DNA from: Comamonas odontotermitis
Lineage (GTDB): Bacteria; Pseudomonadota; Gammaproteobacteria; Burkholderiales; Burkholderiaceae_C
NCBI RefSeq assembly: GCF_020080045.1
Contig: NZ_CP083451.1
Coordinates: forward strand, 2,542,001-2,606,000
DNA: 64,000 bases
Reading direction: 5' to 3'
Shown: positions 1 to 6,800 of the stretch, piece by piece
How positions within the stretch are numbered: position 1 is the first letter of the stretch
How the letters are laid out: each line of letters opens with the position of its first letter
Notes under the pieces: generated by a model
What the model saw: only the letters and a program-made list of their open reading frames with translations
Database searches by the model: none
Told to the model about the DNA's origin: nothing
Translations under genes and position numbers: made by a program

Positions 1-96
1 ATTGAGCACCAGAATGGGGTTTGCCGCCTGGGCGGCCAGCGCTGCCGCTGCCGAAGCGGCCACCAGCAGGGAGCGGGCGAGATTAAAGGGCTTCAC
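1..96 (-). CDS. N-terminus of an exported protein (partial)
   Basis: A minus-strand reading frame runs off the left edge. From a GTG at 96 it reads MKPFNLARSLLVAASAAAAL, then a small-residue stretch ending Ala-Gln-Ala-Ala, then Asn-Pro-Ile-Leu-Val-Leu-Asn. That is a basic n-region, hydrophobic core and AxA-type cleavage site, so the product is probably secreted. The mature start loosely resembles the first strand of YncE/YVTN beta-propeller proteins, but seven residues cannot settle the family. A TTG two codons upstream is an alternative start. Confidence 0.45.
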   Translation of the reverse strand, partial: MKPFNLARSLLVAASAAAALAAQAANPILVLN

Positions 97-234
97 AAGC
101 AATCCGTACAAGTAACGCAGCGAGTGTAGCCGCCCGCAAGGCGGTTACCCACAGTACCCGAATGGCGGCAATGTAAATATTCGTCGACTTCGGGCAGGAG
201 CGCCCGTTCTCAGCGCGCGCAATGCAAGTGCACC

Positions 235-1317
235 TTAATATTCGTCAAAGATTCGCTGCAGCTCCTTGGGATCGCTCGTCCGGGTGAGGGCCAGCATCAG
301 GAGAATGCGGGCCTTTTGCGGCGAGTGCATCATCGAAGCGACAAAGCCCGCTTTCCTGAACTCTCCGGTTGGCGTCACGATGCCGGTCGTCACACGCGAG
401 CCGGTAACGACTGCAACGCCTTTTTTCTGGGCTGCTACCAAGCTGTTCATCGTGGCGACCGGCATATTGGCGTGCCCTGTTCCTGCATTGACGATGCCAC
501 GTGCACCGGCCGCCACTGCCGCATCGACCAAAGTGCCGTCCGAACCCAGGGTCGTGTAGTTGATATCGACGCGCGGCAAGCTCTCGAGCTGGCTGACGTC
601 GAACTCGCTGTGGGAGGTATGCCGCTTGAGCGGGCTGGAGATGAAGAAAGGCTCGGAGTTCTGCATGTAGCCCAGTTCTCCCCCATCCGGGCTCTTGAAC
701 GTGGCCGCATTGGTGGTATTGGTCTTCATTACCCCGAAGGCGCTGCTGATCGTGTCGTTCATGCTCACCAGAACGCCCTTGTCCTTGGCCGCAGGGCTTG
801 CAGCCAGCGCCACGGCATTGACCAGATTCAATGGTCCGTCAGCACTGATGCCGGTGCTGGGACGCATGGAGCCGACCAGAACCACCGGCTTGCTGGTCTT
901 GACCACCAGATTCAGGAAATACGCTGTCTCCTCCAAGGTGTCGGTGCCGTGGGTGATCACCACGCCGTCCACATCCTTGGTCGCCAGGAGTTCATTCGTG
1001 CGTCTGGCCAGCGCCAGCCAGTTGGCAATGCTGATCTTGGAGCTGCCCACGTTGAAGAGTTGTTCACCAGAGATATTGGCGAACTTCTCGATCTCCGGAA
1101 CTGCAGCCACCAGCGCCTGAATTCCCACCTGTTTCATGCCTGCACCCGGCCCATAATCGGTCAGCGCCAGGCTGTCAGCACCGCGGCTGGCGATGGTGCC
1201 ACCCGTGGCCAGAATGGCAACATTGGCTTTGCCAGGGGTTTGTGCCAAAGCTGGCGCTGCACTCACAGCGAGTGCAGTGGCGCTCAGCACGCAGGCTGCG
1301 AATTTCTTGAGATTCAT
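235..1317 (-). CDS. ansB: Type II (periplasmic) L-asparaginase
   Basis: Hydrolyses L-asparagine, and often glutamine, to the acid and ammonia. The 360-residue product starts at ATG 1317 because MNLKKF begins a clear Sec signal peptide (residues 1-26, ending APALAQ); an upstream in-frame extension lacks signal character. Both family signatures are present: LATGGTIAS near residues 36-44 with the nucleophilic Thr41, and ITHGTDTLEE near 121-130 with the second catalytic Thr/Asp pair. Length fits type II enzymes plus signal. It is the last gene of a minus-strand run, 196 bases after the carbamoylase gene, so it may share that transcript or have its own promoter. Together they suggest ammonia scavenging from amides and D-amino-acid derivatives. 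Confidence 0.93.
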   Translation of the reverse strand: MNLKKFAACVLSATALAVSAAPALAQTPGKANVAILATGGTIASRGADSLALTDYGPGAGMKQVGIQALVAAVPEIEKFANISGEQLFNVGSSKISIANWLALARRTNELLATKDVDGVVITHGTDTLEETAYFLNLVVKTSKPVVLVGSMRPSTGISADGPLNLVNAVALAASPAAKDKGVLVSMNDTISSAFGVMKTNTTNAATFKSPDGGELGYMQNSEPFFISSPLKRHTSHSEFDVSQLESLPRVDINYTTLGSDGTLVDAAVAAGARGIVNAGTGHANMPVATMNSLVAAQKKGVAVVTGSRVTTGIVTPTGEFRKAGFVASMMHSPQKARILLMLALTRTSDPKELQRIFDEY

Positions 1318-1513
1318 GATGAAGAGCTTCCGTGGGGCTGTTGAAAAATGGGGACAGATATGTGCTTTCCTGGTGGTGTGCCATGCAGGTTGATGCGCTG
1401 CGCCATCGGACGGCTTGAGTGAAACAGTCTCTGGATGCTTCAACACAGACTAGCCAGCCGCCCCACCTTCAAACCAGCGCAGCACAAGGTATCGAGGTTG
1501 AGGTTTCAAGCGC

Positions 1514-2446
1514 TCAGGGCAGCGGCTCTCCTGCCCCCACCCGATCCACGATCAGGCGGTAGTGCTCCGGCCGGCGATGTTTGGCAAAATTGAAGACGTG
1601 CTGGCGGAAATGCTCGCCCAGCGAGAGATCGGCGCTGACACAGATCACTTCGTCCTCTTCCGTCAGCGTGCAGGCCACAATCTCTCCTGTCGGTGCCACG
1701 ATGACGGAACTGCCGATCATGTGGTGCCCGTCTTCGGAACCGCATTTGCCTGCTGCAGCCACCCAGACCCCGTTCTGGTAGGCATTGGCCTGCAGCGAGA
1801 TCAGGTGGGTAGAGGTGCGCAGGTGCACCGGCTCGTTCCAGTGAATGTTGAGCGAGGGCGTGTTATAGCCCAGCATGACCACCTCGGCACTCTGCAGCGC
1901 AAGGACCCGGTAGGTTTCAGGCCAGCGACGGTCGTTGCACAGGCACATGCCATACTTCACGGCCTCCGATTCAAACACCCTGAAACCCAGATTGCCCACA
2001 TCGAAGTACTTCTTCTCGAGGTGCTGAAAAGGGACATCGCTCTTGAGGTCGGCGTGGCCCGGCAGGTGGATCTTGCGGTACCTGCCTGCGATCTCGCCAT
2101 TGCGATTGACCAGGATACAGGTGTTGTAAGGCCGACCATCCTCCGCTAGTTCGGCATAACCCAGGTAAAAGCCCACGCCCAGCTTGCGCGCCTCATCAAA
2201 CAGCGGCTGCACTTCGGCGTTGGGCATCTGCGCTTCGAAGAACCGCGCCTGCGCCTCGGATTCGTCCATCCAGTAGCGCGGGAAGAAAGTCGTGAGCGCC
2301 AGTTCGGGAAACACCACCATCTCTGCACCGCGCGCCTTGGCTTCCCGCAACATGGCCACCAGCCGCAGAACTACTGCGCTGCGGCTGTCTGTCAGGTGTA
2401 CAGGCCCCATCTGTGCGACCGCCAGGCCCAGCTTTCTGTTCGACAT
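1514..2446 (-). CDS. N-carbamoyl-D-amino-acid hydrolase (nitrilase superfamily)
   Basis: Hydrolyses N-carbamoyl-D-amino acids to the D-amino acid, CO2 and ammonia. The 310-residue protein carries the Cys-Glu-Lys triad of the family: VVFPELALTTFF (Glu48), YRKIHLPGH (Lys125) and GMCLCNDRRWPE (Cys170). The NDRRWPE, FQHLEK and GYNTP blocks are those I know from the Agrobacterium D-carbamoylase, which supports the D-specific call over a generic amidohydrolase. ATG 2446 is preferred over ATG 2455 because the AAGGA ribosome site has normal spacing only to 2446. It begins 16 bases after the D-aminoacylase stop, consistent with one operon. Confidence 0.88.
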   Translation of the reverse strand: MSNRKLGLAVAQMGPVHLTDSRSAVVLRLVAMLREAKARGAEMVVFPELALTTFFPRYWMDESEAQARFFEAQMPNAEVQPLFDEARKLGVGFYLGYAELAEDGRPYNTCILVNRNGEIAGRYRKIHLPGHADLKSDVPFQHLEKKYFDVGNLGFRVFESEAVKYGMCLCNDRRWPETYRVLALQSAEVVMLGYNTPSLNIHWNEPVHLRTSTHLISLQANAYQNGVWVAAAGKCGSEDGHHMIGSSVIVAPTGEIVACTLTEEDEVICVSADLSLGEHFRQHVFNFAKHRRPEHYRLIVDRVGAGEPLP

Positions 2447-2461
2447 ATCATTCATTCCTTT

Positions 2462-3898
2462 TCATTGAAGCTTTGGTTCCCGCCGGCGCAGAACCTGACC
2501 GGGCAGCGCACCAGTGGCCTGGTGCCCATTCCATACCTGGCGACCATTGACCCAGACCTGCTCCACGCCCTGGCTCACCTGCATGGGCTGCTCGAAGGTT
2601 GCGCGGTCGGACACCCGTTGCGGATCGAACACCACCAGATCGGCAAACCAGCCAGGCTCCAACCGCCCACGGCGATCCAGGCCGTATTGCTCGCAGGCCA
2701 GGCCCGTCATCCGGTGGATGGCCTCCTCCAGCGACAGAAGCCCGCACTCACGCACCATGCGCCGCAGCACCCGCGTAAAGGTTCCCCACTGGCGCGGATG
2801 TGGATGCGGATCGAACGGCAGGCCATCGGACCCCACCATGGTGAGCGGAAACTGGAAGATGCGATCCACATCGCCCTGGTCCATCAAAAAGTAGATGGCT
2901 CCAGCGGGTGACAGACGCGCCAGTGTTTCTTCGTCGTCCAGGCCCCACTGCCGCTGCAGGTCGGAAAAATCCCGTCCCTTGGCCTCCGGGCACGCCGTGG
3001 ACCAGGTGATCATCGTGCGACTGGCCAGGCGCACGCGATCCAGTCGCAACATGGTGGAGGTGGCTGGATAGGGATGGCAATCCACACAGACCGGCTGCGT
3101 GGCACTGGCTTGCTGGATCATTGCCAGCGTTTCTGCCGAACGGCCATGGTTGCGCTCTCCAGCCAGCTTGTGGTGGGAAAAGACCACCCTGCAATCTGCC
3201 TCGCGCCCCACGGTCAACGCTTCCTGCATGGCAGGAACAATGTCGTCCGCCTCGTCGCGCAGATGCGTCGCATATACAGCCCCCCGCCCTTTCAGCGGCT
3301 GACAGACATCCAGCAACTCCTGGGTGGAAGCATGGCGCGCAGGTGGGTAGAACGTCCCTGTGGAGATGCCGAATGCCCCCTCGTCCAGGGCTTCCGTCAG
3401 CAAAGCGCGCATCTGCGCACGCTCTGCGTGCGTGGCCTCCCGCTGATGATCGGCCATGACGCCGACGCGCAAAGTCGTATGGCCTACCAGAGCAATCACA
3501 TTGACTGCGGCGGGTTGCGCTTTGAGCGCCTGCAGCCAGTCTCCAAAGCGCTCGAAACGGAATAGCTCTGGCGGGCCGAGCAGATCCAGCGGCTGCGGTA
3601 CGTTCGGGTGCACCAGGGGCGCCAGACTGATGCCGCAATTGCCGGTGACCACGCTGGTAATGCCCTGCGAGACCTTAGGTGTCATGTCGCGGTGCGCCAG
3701 CAGATAGCCGTCGTCATGGGTGTGGGAATCGATGAACCCCGGCGCAATGACCTTGCCTTGCAGGTCGACCACCGTGTCGTCTGGTTGCACAGGCACGACT
3801 CCCACCGCCACAATCCGCTCACCGTCCAGAGCCACGTCGCCAGCAAAAGCGCTTTGACCGGAGCCATCCACTACCAGGGCATTCTTGAATATCAGCAC
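2462..3898 (-). CDS. N-acyl-D-amino-acid deacylase (D-aminoacylase)
   Basis: Amidohydrolase-fold enzyme that releases D-amino acids from N-acyl derivatives. The 478-residue product has the metal-binding GFIDSHTHDDGYLL motif near residues 60-75, VTGNCGIS around 95, ISTGTFYPPARHAS around 190 and the late ADLVVFDP strand, all typical of D-aminoacylase and dihydroorotase-like relatives. The start chosen is GTG 3898, with GAAGG about six bases upstream; the longer frame would overlap the preceding Bug gene. The neighbouring D-carbamoylase gene supports D-stereospecificity, but the actual acyl substrate cannot be read from sequence. Confidence 0.85.
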   Translation of the reverse strand: MLIFKNALVVDGSGQSAFAGDVALDGERIVAVGVVPVQPDDTVVDLQGKVIAPGFIDSHTHDDGYLLAHRDMTPKVSQGITSVVTGNCGISLAPLVHPNVPQPLDLLGPPELFRFERFGDWLQALKAQPAAVNVIALVGHTTLRVGVMADHQREATHAERAQMRALLTEALDEGAFGISTGTFYPPARHASTQELLDVCQPLKGRGAVYATHLRDEADDIVPAMQEALTVGREADCRVVFSHHKLAGERNHGRSAETLAMIQQASATQPVCVDCHPYPATSTMLRLDRVRLASRTMITWSTACPEAKGRDFSDLQRQWGLDDEETLARLSPAGAIYFLMDQGDVDRIFQFPLTMVGSDGLPFDPHPHPRQWGTFTRVLRRMVRECGLLSLEEAIHRMTGLACEQYGLDRRGRLEPGWFADLVVFDPQRVSDRATFEQPMQVSQGVEQVWVNGRQVWNGHQATGALPGQVLRRREPKLQ

Positions 3899-3923
3899 TG
3901 TCGCCTTCGCTTTCCGGTACTGA

Positions 3924-4898
3924 TCAGTTGAGCTTTTCGATCTTGCTGGACTGGATGATCTCAGCCCATTTTTTGGTTTCTCGTGCAATCAATTGCCTGA
4001 AATCATCCGGTGTCCCGCCCACGGGCTGGGCTCCGAGGCCGTTCAGGCTTTCCCGTACATTGGGAGCCTTCAGCACCTTGTCCAAGTCGGCAGCCAACAC
4101 CTTGGCCTGCTCGGGCGTCATCTTGCGATTGCCCACCACCCCTCCCCACGAGACGATTTCATACCCTTTGACCCCTGCCTCATCCATTGTGGGTACCTCA
4201 GGCAGCTGTTCAATGCGTTTGCCCAGCCGGGTGACGGCCAGTGCCCGCACCTTGCCAGCCTTGATGAGCGGCACTGCCTCGGAGCTGTTGACGAACATAT
4301 AGTTCAACCGCCCACCCATCAGGTCCTGCAGCGCAGCGGGGCCTCCCTGGTAGGGAACGAACAGGGTGTCGAGCTTTTCAAGATGGTTGAGCAGCTCACC
4401 GCTCATGTGCCCAGTGGTACCCACACCAGACGCCCCGTAGGAAAGCTTGCCAGGGCTCCTGCGCGCCTCGGCCATCAGATCCTTGACGGAGTGGACGCTC
4501 GAGCCTGCAGGCACGATCAGCACGTTGTACAGATTGAACAGGTGCGAGACCGGCACCAGATCCTTGTCCACGTCATAGGGCAAGGTGGAGAACAAGGAGC
4601 GATTGACGGCCAAGGTATTGATGTTGCCGTAACCGACGGTGAGGTCATTCCCCCTGACCACCTGCACAATGCCAATATTGCCTGCAGCACCGGGCTTGTT
4701 CTCCACCACCACGGTGCGATGGATGTTCTGGGCCCACTGGTTGGTCACAATGCGGCTCAGCACGTCGGGCGATCCGCCTGCGGCAGATGGCACCACGAAG
4801 GTGATGGGCTGGCCGGCAGTGCCCTGGGCGGCCGCCGCGCCAGCGAGCAGCACGACAGGCAACAATAATGCGAGACGGGACAGGTGGCGACGATTCAT
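3924..4898 (-). CDS. Bug-family (TctC-type) periplasmic solute-binding protein
   Basis: Extracytoplasmic receptor of the tripartite tricarboxylate transporter/Bug family, about 324 residues. ATG 4898 opens a signal peptide (MNRRHLSRLALLLPVVLLAG, then an Ala-rich cleavage region) followed by the family start PITFVVPSAAGGSPDVLSRI, the VENKPGAAGNIG block and PYQGGPAALQDLMGG. No TctA/TctB membrane genes are nearby, which is usual for the expanded Bug sets of Burkholderiales. It is the first gene of the minus-strand run containing D-aminoacylase and D-carbamoylase, so its ligand is probably an N-modified amino acid; that is inference from context. Confidence 0.88.
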   Translation of the reverse strand: MNRRHLSRLALLLPVVLLAGAAAAQGTAGQPITFVVPSAAGGSPDVLSRIVTNQWAQNIHRTVVVENKPGAAGNIGIVQVVRGNDLTVGYGNINTLAVNRSLFSTLPYDVDKDLVPVSHLFNLYNVLIVPAGSSVHSVKDLMAEARRSPGKLSYGASGVGTTGHMSGELLNHLEKLDTLFVPYQGGPAALQDLMGGRLNYMFVNSSEAVPLIKAGKVRALAVTRLGKRIEQLPEVPTMDEAGVKGYEIVSWGGVVGNRKMTPEQAKVLAADLDKVLKAPNVRESLNGLGAQPVGGTPDDFRQLIARETKKWAEIIQSSKIEKLN

Positions 4899-5022
4899 GG
4901 CTGGCAATCCTTCATGGGTCTGAATATTGCTTGCAGCGTAAGGGACGACACCCGCTCTCCCAAATTGAAAAATGTTCGTGCATTCACAAACAAAGTTATC
5001 TACACCAGGGGTAAACACCAAG

Positions 5023-5967
5023 ATGCGAGACATTCCACCGGAAACCACCGCACAGCCATCCCGCCCCCGCACACTGAACATGCGGCAACTGGAGGTATTC
5101 CACGCCATCATGACAACCGGCACCATCAGCGGTGCAGCCCTGGCGCTGCATGTGTCTCAACCGGCGCTGAGCCGCGCTCTGGCACACTGTGAATCCCGGC
5201 TCGGTTACCCCCTGTTTGAACGCCTGGGCCGCAGGCTGCAGCCCACGCCTGAAGCGCTGCGCCTGCACGAAGAGGCGCGCGACGTATACCGAGGCCTCGA
5301 CCGGCTCAACACCTTGGCGCAGCGCATCGGACAAGGAGGAATGGACACCTTGCACCTGGCCTGCAGCGCCACGTTCGCCAATACGTTGATTCCGCAGGCC
5401 CTGAAGCAATTGATGCGGTACAGCCCGCACCTGCGCATCGATTTCCGCACCGCCACCTATGACGAATTGCCCGACTACCTGCTATCGGGACAGGCCGACG
5501 TCGGCATCTCCTTGGTGGAATCCAGCCACCCCGGGTTGAAATCCCGCCTTCTTGGCAGGCAGCATCTGCTGTGCGTGCTCCCCATCGGGCATCCGCTGGC
5601 CAGCCAGACAGCCATTGATCCCCTGCAGCTTTGCGATACCGCCTGGATCGGCTACCCACCAGACACGCCACTGGGACGCCTTTGTGTCCAGGACCTGGCA
5701 ATGGATGACACCTCGGCAAGCATTCAGGTTCGCTCGCCAGCCATCGCCCTCAGCTGCGTTCAGATGGGCCTGGGCGCAGCAATTGTGGACGCCTCCTGCG
5801 TCTCGCAGATGTCAACCCACGACTGTGTAACCCTCCCACTGACCAGCGCCGTCCACACGGACATCTGGGCCATCACATCGGCGCGGCAGCCATGCTCGGC
5901 CGCAGCCCAGCATTTCATCGACGCCTTGCATGCAATCATCCGTCAGATGACCGCCGACTGCCCATAG
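5023..5967 (+). CDS. LysR-family transcriptional regulator
   Basis: About 314 residues. A winged helix-turn-helix lies in the first 65 residues after MRQLEVFHAI (ISGAALALHVSQPALSRAL), followed by a type 2 periplasmic-binding-like effector domain (DTLHLACSATFANTLIPQAL onward). ATG 5023 is used because AGGGG lies upstream; ATG 5080, directly before MRQLEVF, is the alternative and gives the more usual LysR N-terminus. It is divergent from the Bug, D-aminoacylase and D-carbamoylase genes with a gap of about 120 bases, the standard arrangement for a LysR regulator controlling that run. Confidence 0.9.
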   Translation: MRDIPPETTAQPSRPRTLNMRQLEVFHAIMTTGTISGAALALHVSQPALSRALAHCESRLGYPLFERLGRRLQPTPEALRLHEEARDVYRGLDRLNTLAQRIGQGGMDTLHLACSATFANTLIPQALKQLMRYSPHLRIDFRTATYDELPDYLLSGQADVGISLVESSHPGLKSRLLGRQHLLCVLPIGHPLASQTAIDPLQLCDTAWIGYPPDTPLGRLCVQDLAMDDTSASIQVRSPAIALSCVQMGLGAAIVDASCVSQMSTHDCVTLPLTSAVHTDIWAITSARQPCSAAAQHFIDALHAIIRQMTADCP

Positions 5968-6206
5968 CCAGGTAGACGAACCCTGTCTATTTCTTGCGCA
6001 TAGAAGGTCGTCATGCGTACGCGGAGGTTTACTTTGTCGGCTTGAACCCTGTGAAACCTCCTGATCAAGGGACGTTGCAGATCCAACCTTGGTAGTGCCT
6101 GGCATGGCATGGCGCGGTGCGACCTGGCGTGGCCCTGCCTGACGCGGCCTGGCGCCTCGTCTTCATCGCCAATCTACGATTGCCAGGTTGCGCAACCTCC
6201 TTCATA

Positions 6207-6226
6207 TACTGTATAAATATACAGTT
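6207..6226 (+). promoter_or_regulatory. LexA (SOS) box overlapping a promoter
   Basis: The 20 bases TACTGTATAAATATACAGTT contain CTG-N10-CAG with an AT-only centre, nearly identical to the enterobacterial SOS consensus. The TATAAAT inside can serve as a -10 with TTGCGC (6189-6194) as -35. A strong GAGGAG ribosome site and ATG 6243 follow at once, and DNA polymerase II lies downstream. Confidence 0.85.
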
Positions 6227-6242
6227 ACATGAGGAGAAGCAC

Positions 6243-6458
6243 ATGCCCATCACGCGTTACTGGCGATGGCACATCAGAGTCAATGGACGCTGGCAAGAGA
6301 CGAGCCACCACGAGTGCGCTATCACAATGAAAGCAAAGCACCCGGAAGCCATGCCTGTTCTTGGATCGCTGATCAAGCTTTTTGTACTGGCCCCTGCCCC
6401 TATCGTCGATTCAAGGCCTCTCAGGCGATACCCGTTGCCACCAGTACCTGGGCAATAG
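6243..6458 (+). CDS. Small SOS-controlled protein, function unknown
   Basis: A 71-residue frame opening with MPITRYWRWHIRVNGRWQET, starting seven bases after GAGGAG and 16 bases after a LexA box, so expression is very likely. The N-terminal half (WRWHIRVNGRW, then HPEAMPVLGSL) resembles a short family I recall from other Comamonadaceae; the proline-rich C-terminal half does not, and could reflect a frame disturbance. No catalytic motif is seen. It precedes a degraded segment and the polB gene on the same strand, so it may be the first cistron of a damage-inducible transcript. I cannot assign a function. Confidence 0.6.
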   Translation: MPITRYWRWHIRVNGRWQETSHHECAITMKAKHPEAMPVLGSLIKLFVLAPAPIVDSRPLRRYPLPPVPGQ

Positions 6459-6787
6459 GCTCTTCTGCTTGAACATGCAGCAATACAACTCGGCTTGGCA
6501 GCCGAAGGGCTTCTTGTTGAGGGCGCCCCACCGTCAACGCCACCACTCCACAAGCCGGACACCTTGCCTGCGAACGGTTCTCCAACCTACAACGGAACTG
6601 TCCAGAGTCCTGGCTCGTCTTCCACAGTGGATCTCGTCATCACTGGCCCCTGCGTCTATTCTGAAACGATGCAGGCAGTCCTCAATCCCAACCTGCCAAC
6701 ACCGGTGCCATCCTTGAGTGCCTGGGCGTGGCTTCGCTGTCGCTCCTGCTTGCAATGGTGGGCATGGCGCGAGGCCGCAAACAGTAG
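6459..6787 (+). pseudogene. Frameshifted IPTL-CTERM sorting-signal protein remnant
   Basis: One frame ends with VLNPNLPTPVPSLSAW at about 6681-6725. The next frame continues VASLSLLLAMVGMARGRKQ and stops at 6787. Joined by one missing base near 6726, they form a typical IPTL-CTERM signal: Pro-x-Leu-Ser-x-Trp, a hydrophobic helix and a terminal Arg/Lys cluster. No complete upstream exported protein is visible. It is therefore a relic or a gene hit by a deletion or sequencing error. Its stop lies 14-23 bases before the polB start. Confidence 0.6.
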
Positions 6788-6800
6788 GCCTGAGTGAAAT

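Noticed and set aside
316..1344. Long plus-strand frames opposite asparaginase and many similar ones opposite other genes
   Set aside because: Shadow frames; the opposite-strand genes carry full family motifs and signal peptides.
6186..6197. Perfect 12-bp palindrome GGTTGCGCAACC next to the LexA box
   Set aside because: It contains the likely -35 element; without comparison there is no reason to call it a separate operator.
6117..6242. An upstream extension of the SOS-controlled small protein
   Set aside because: It would span the LexA box and promoter; GAGGAG followed by ATG 6243 defines the start.
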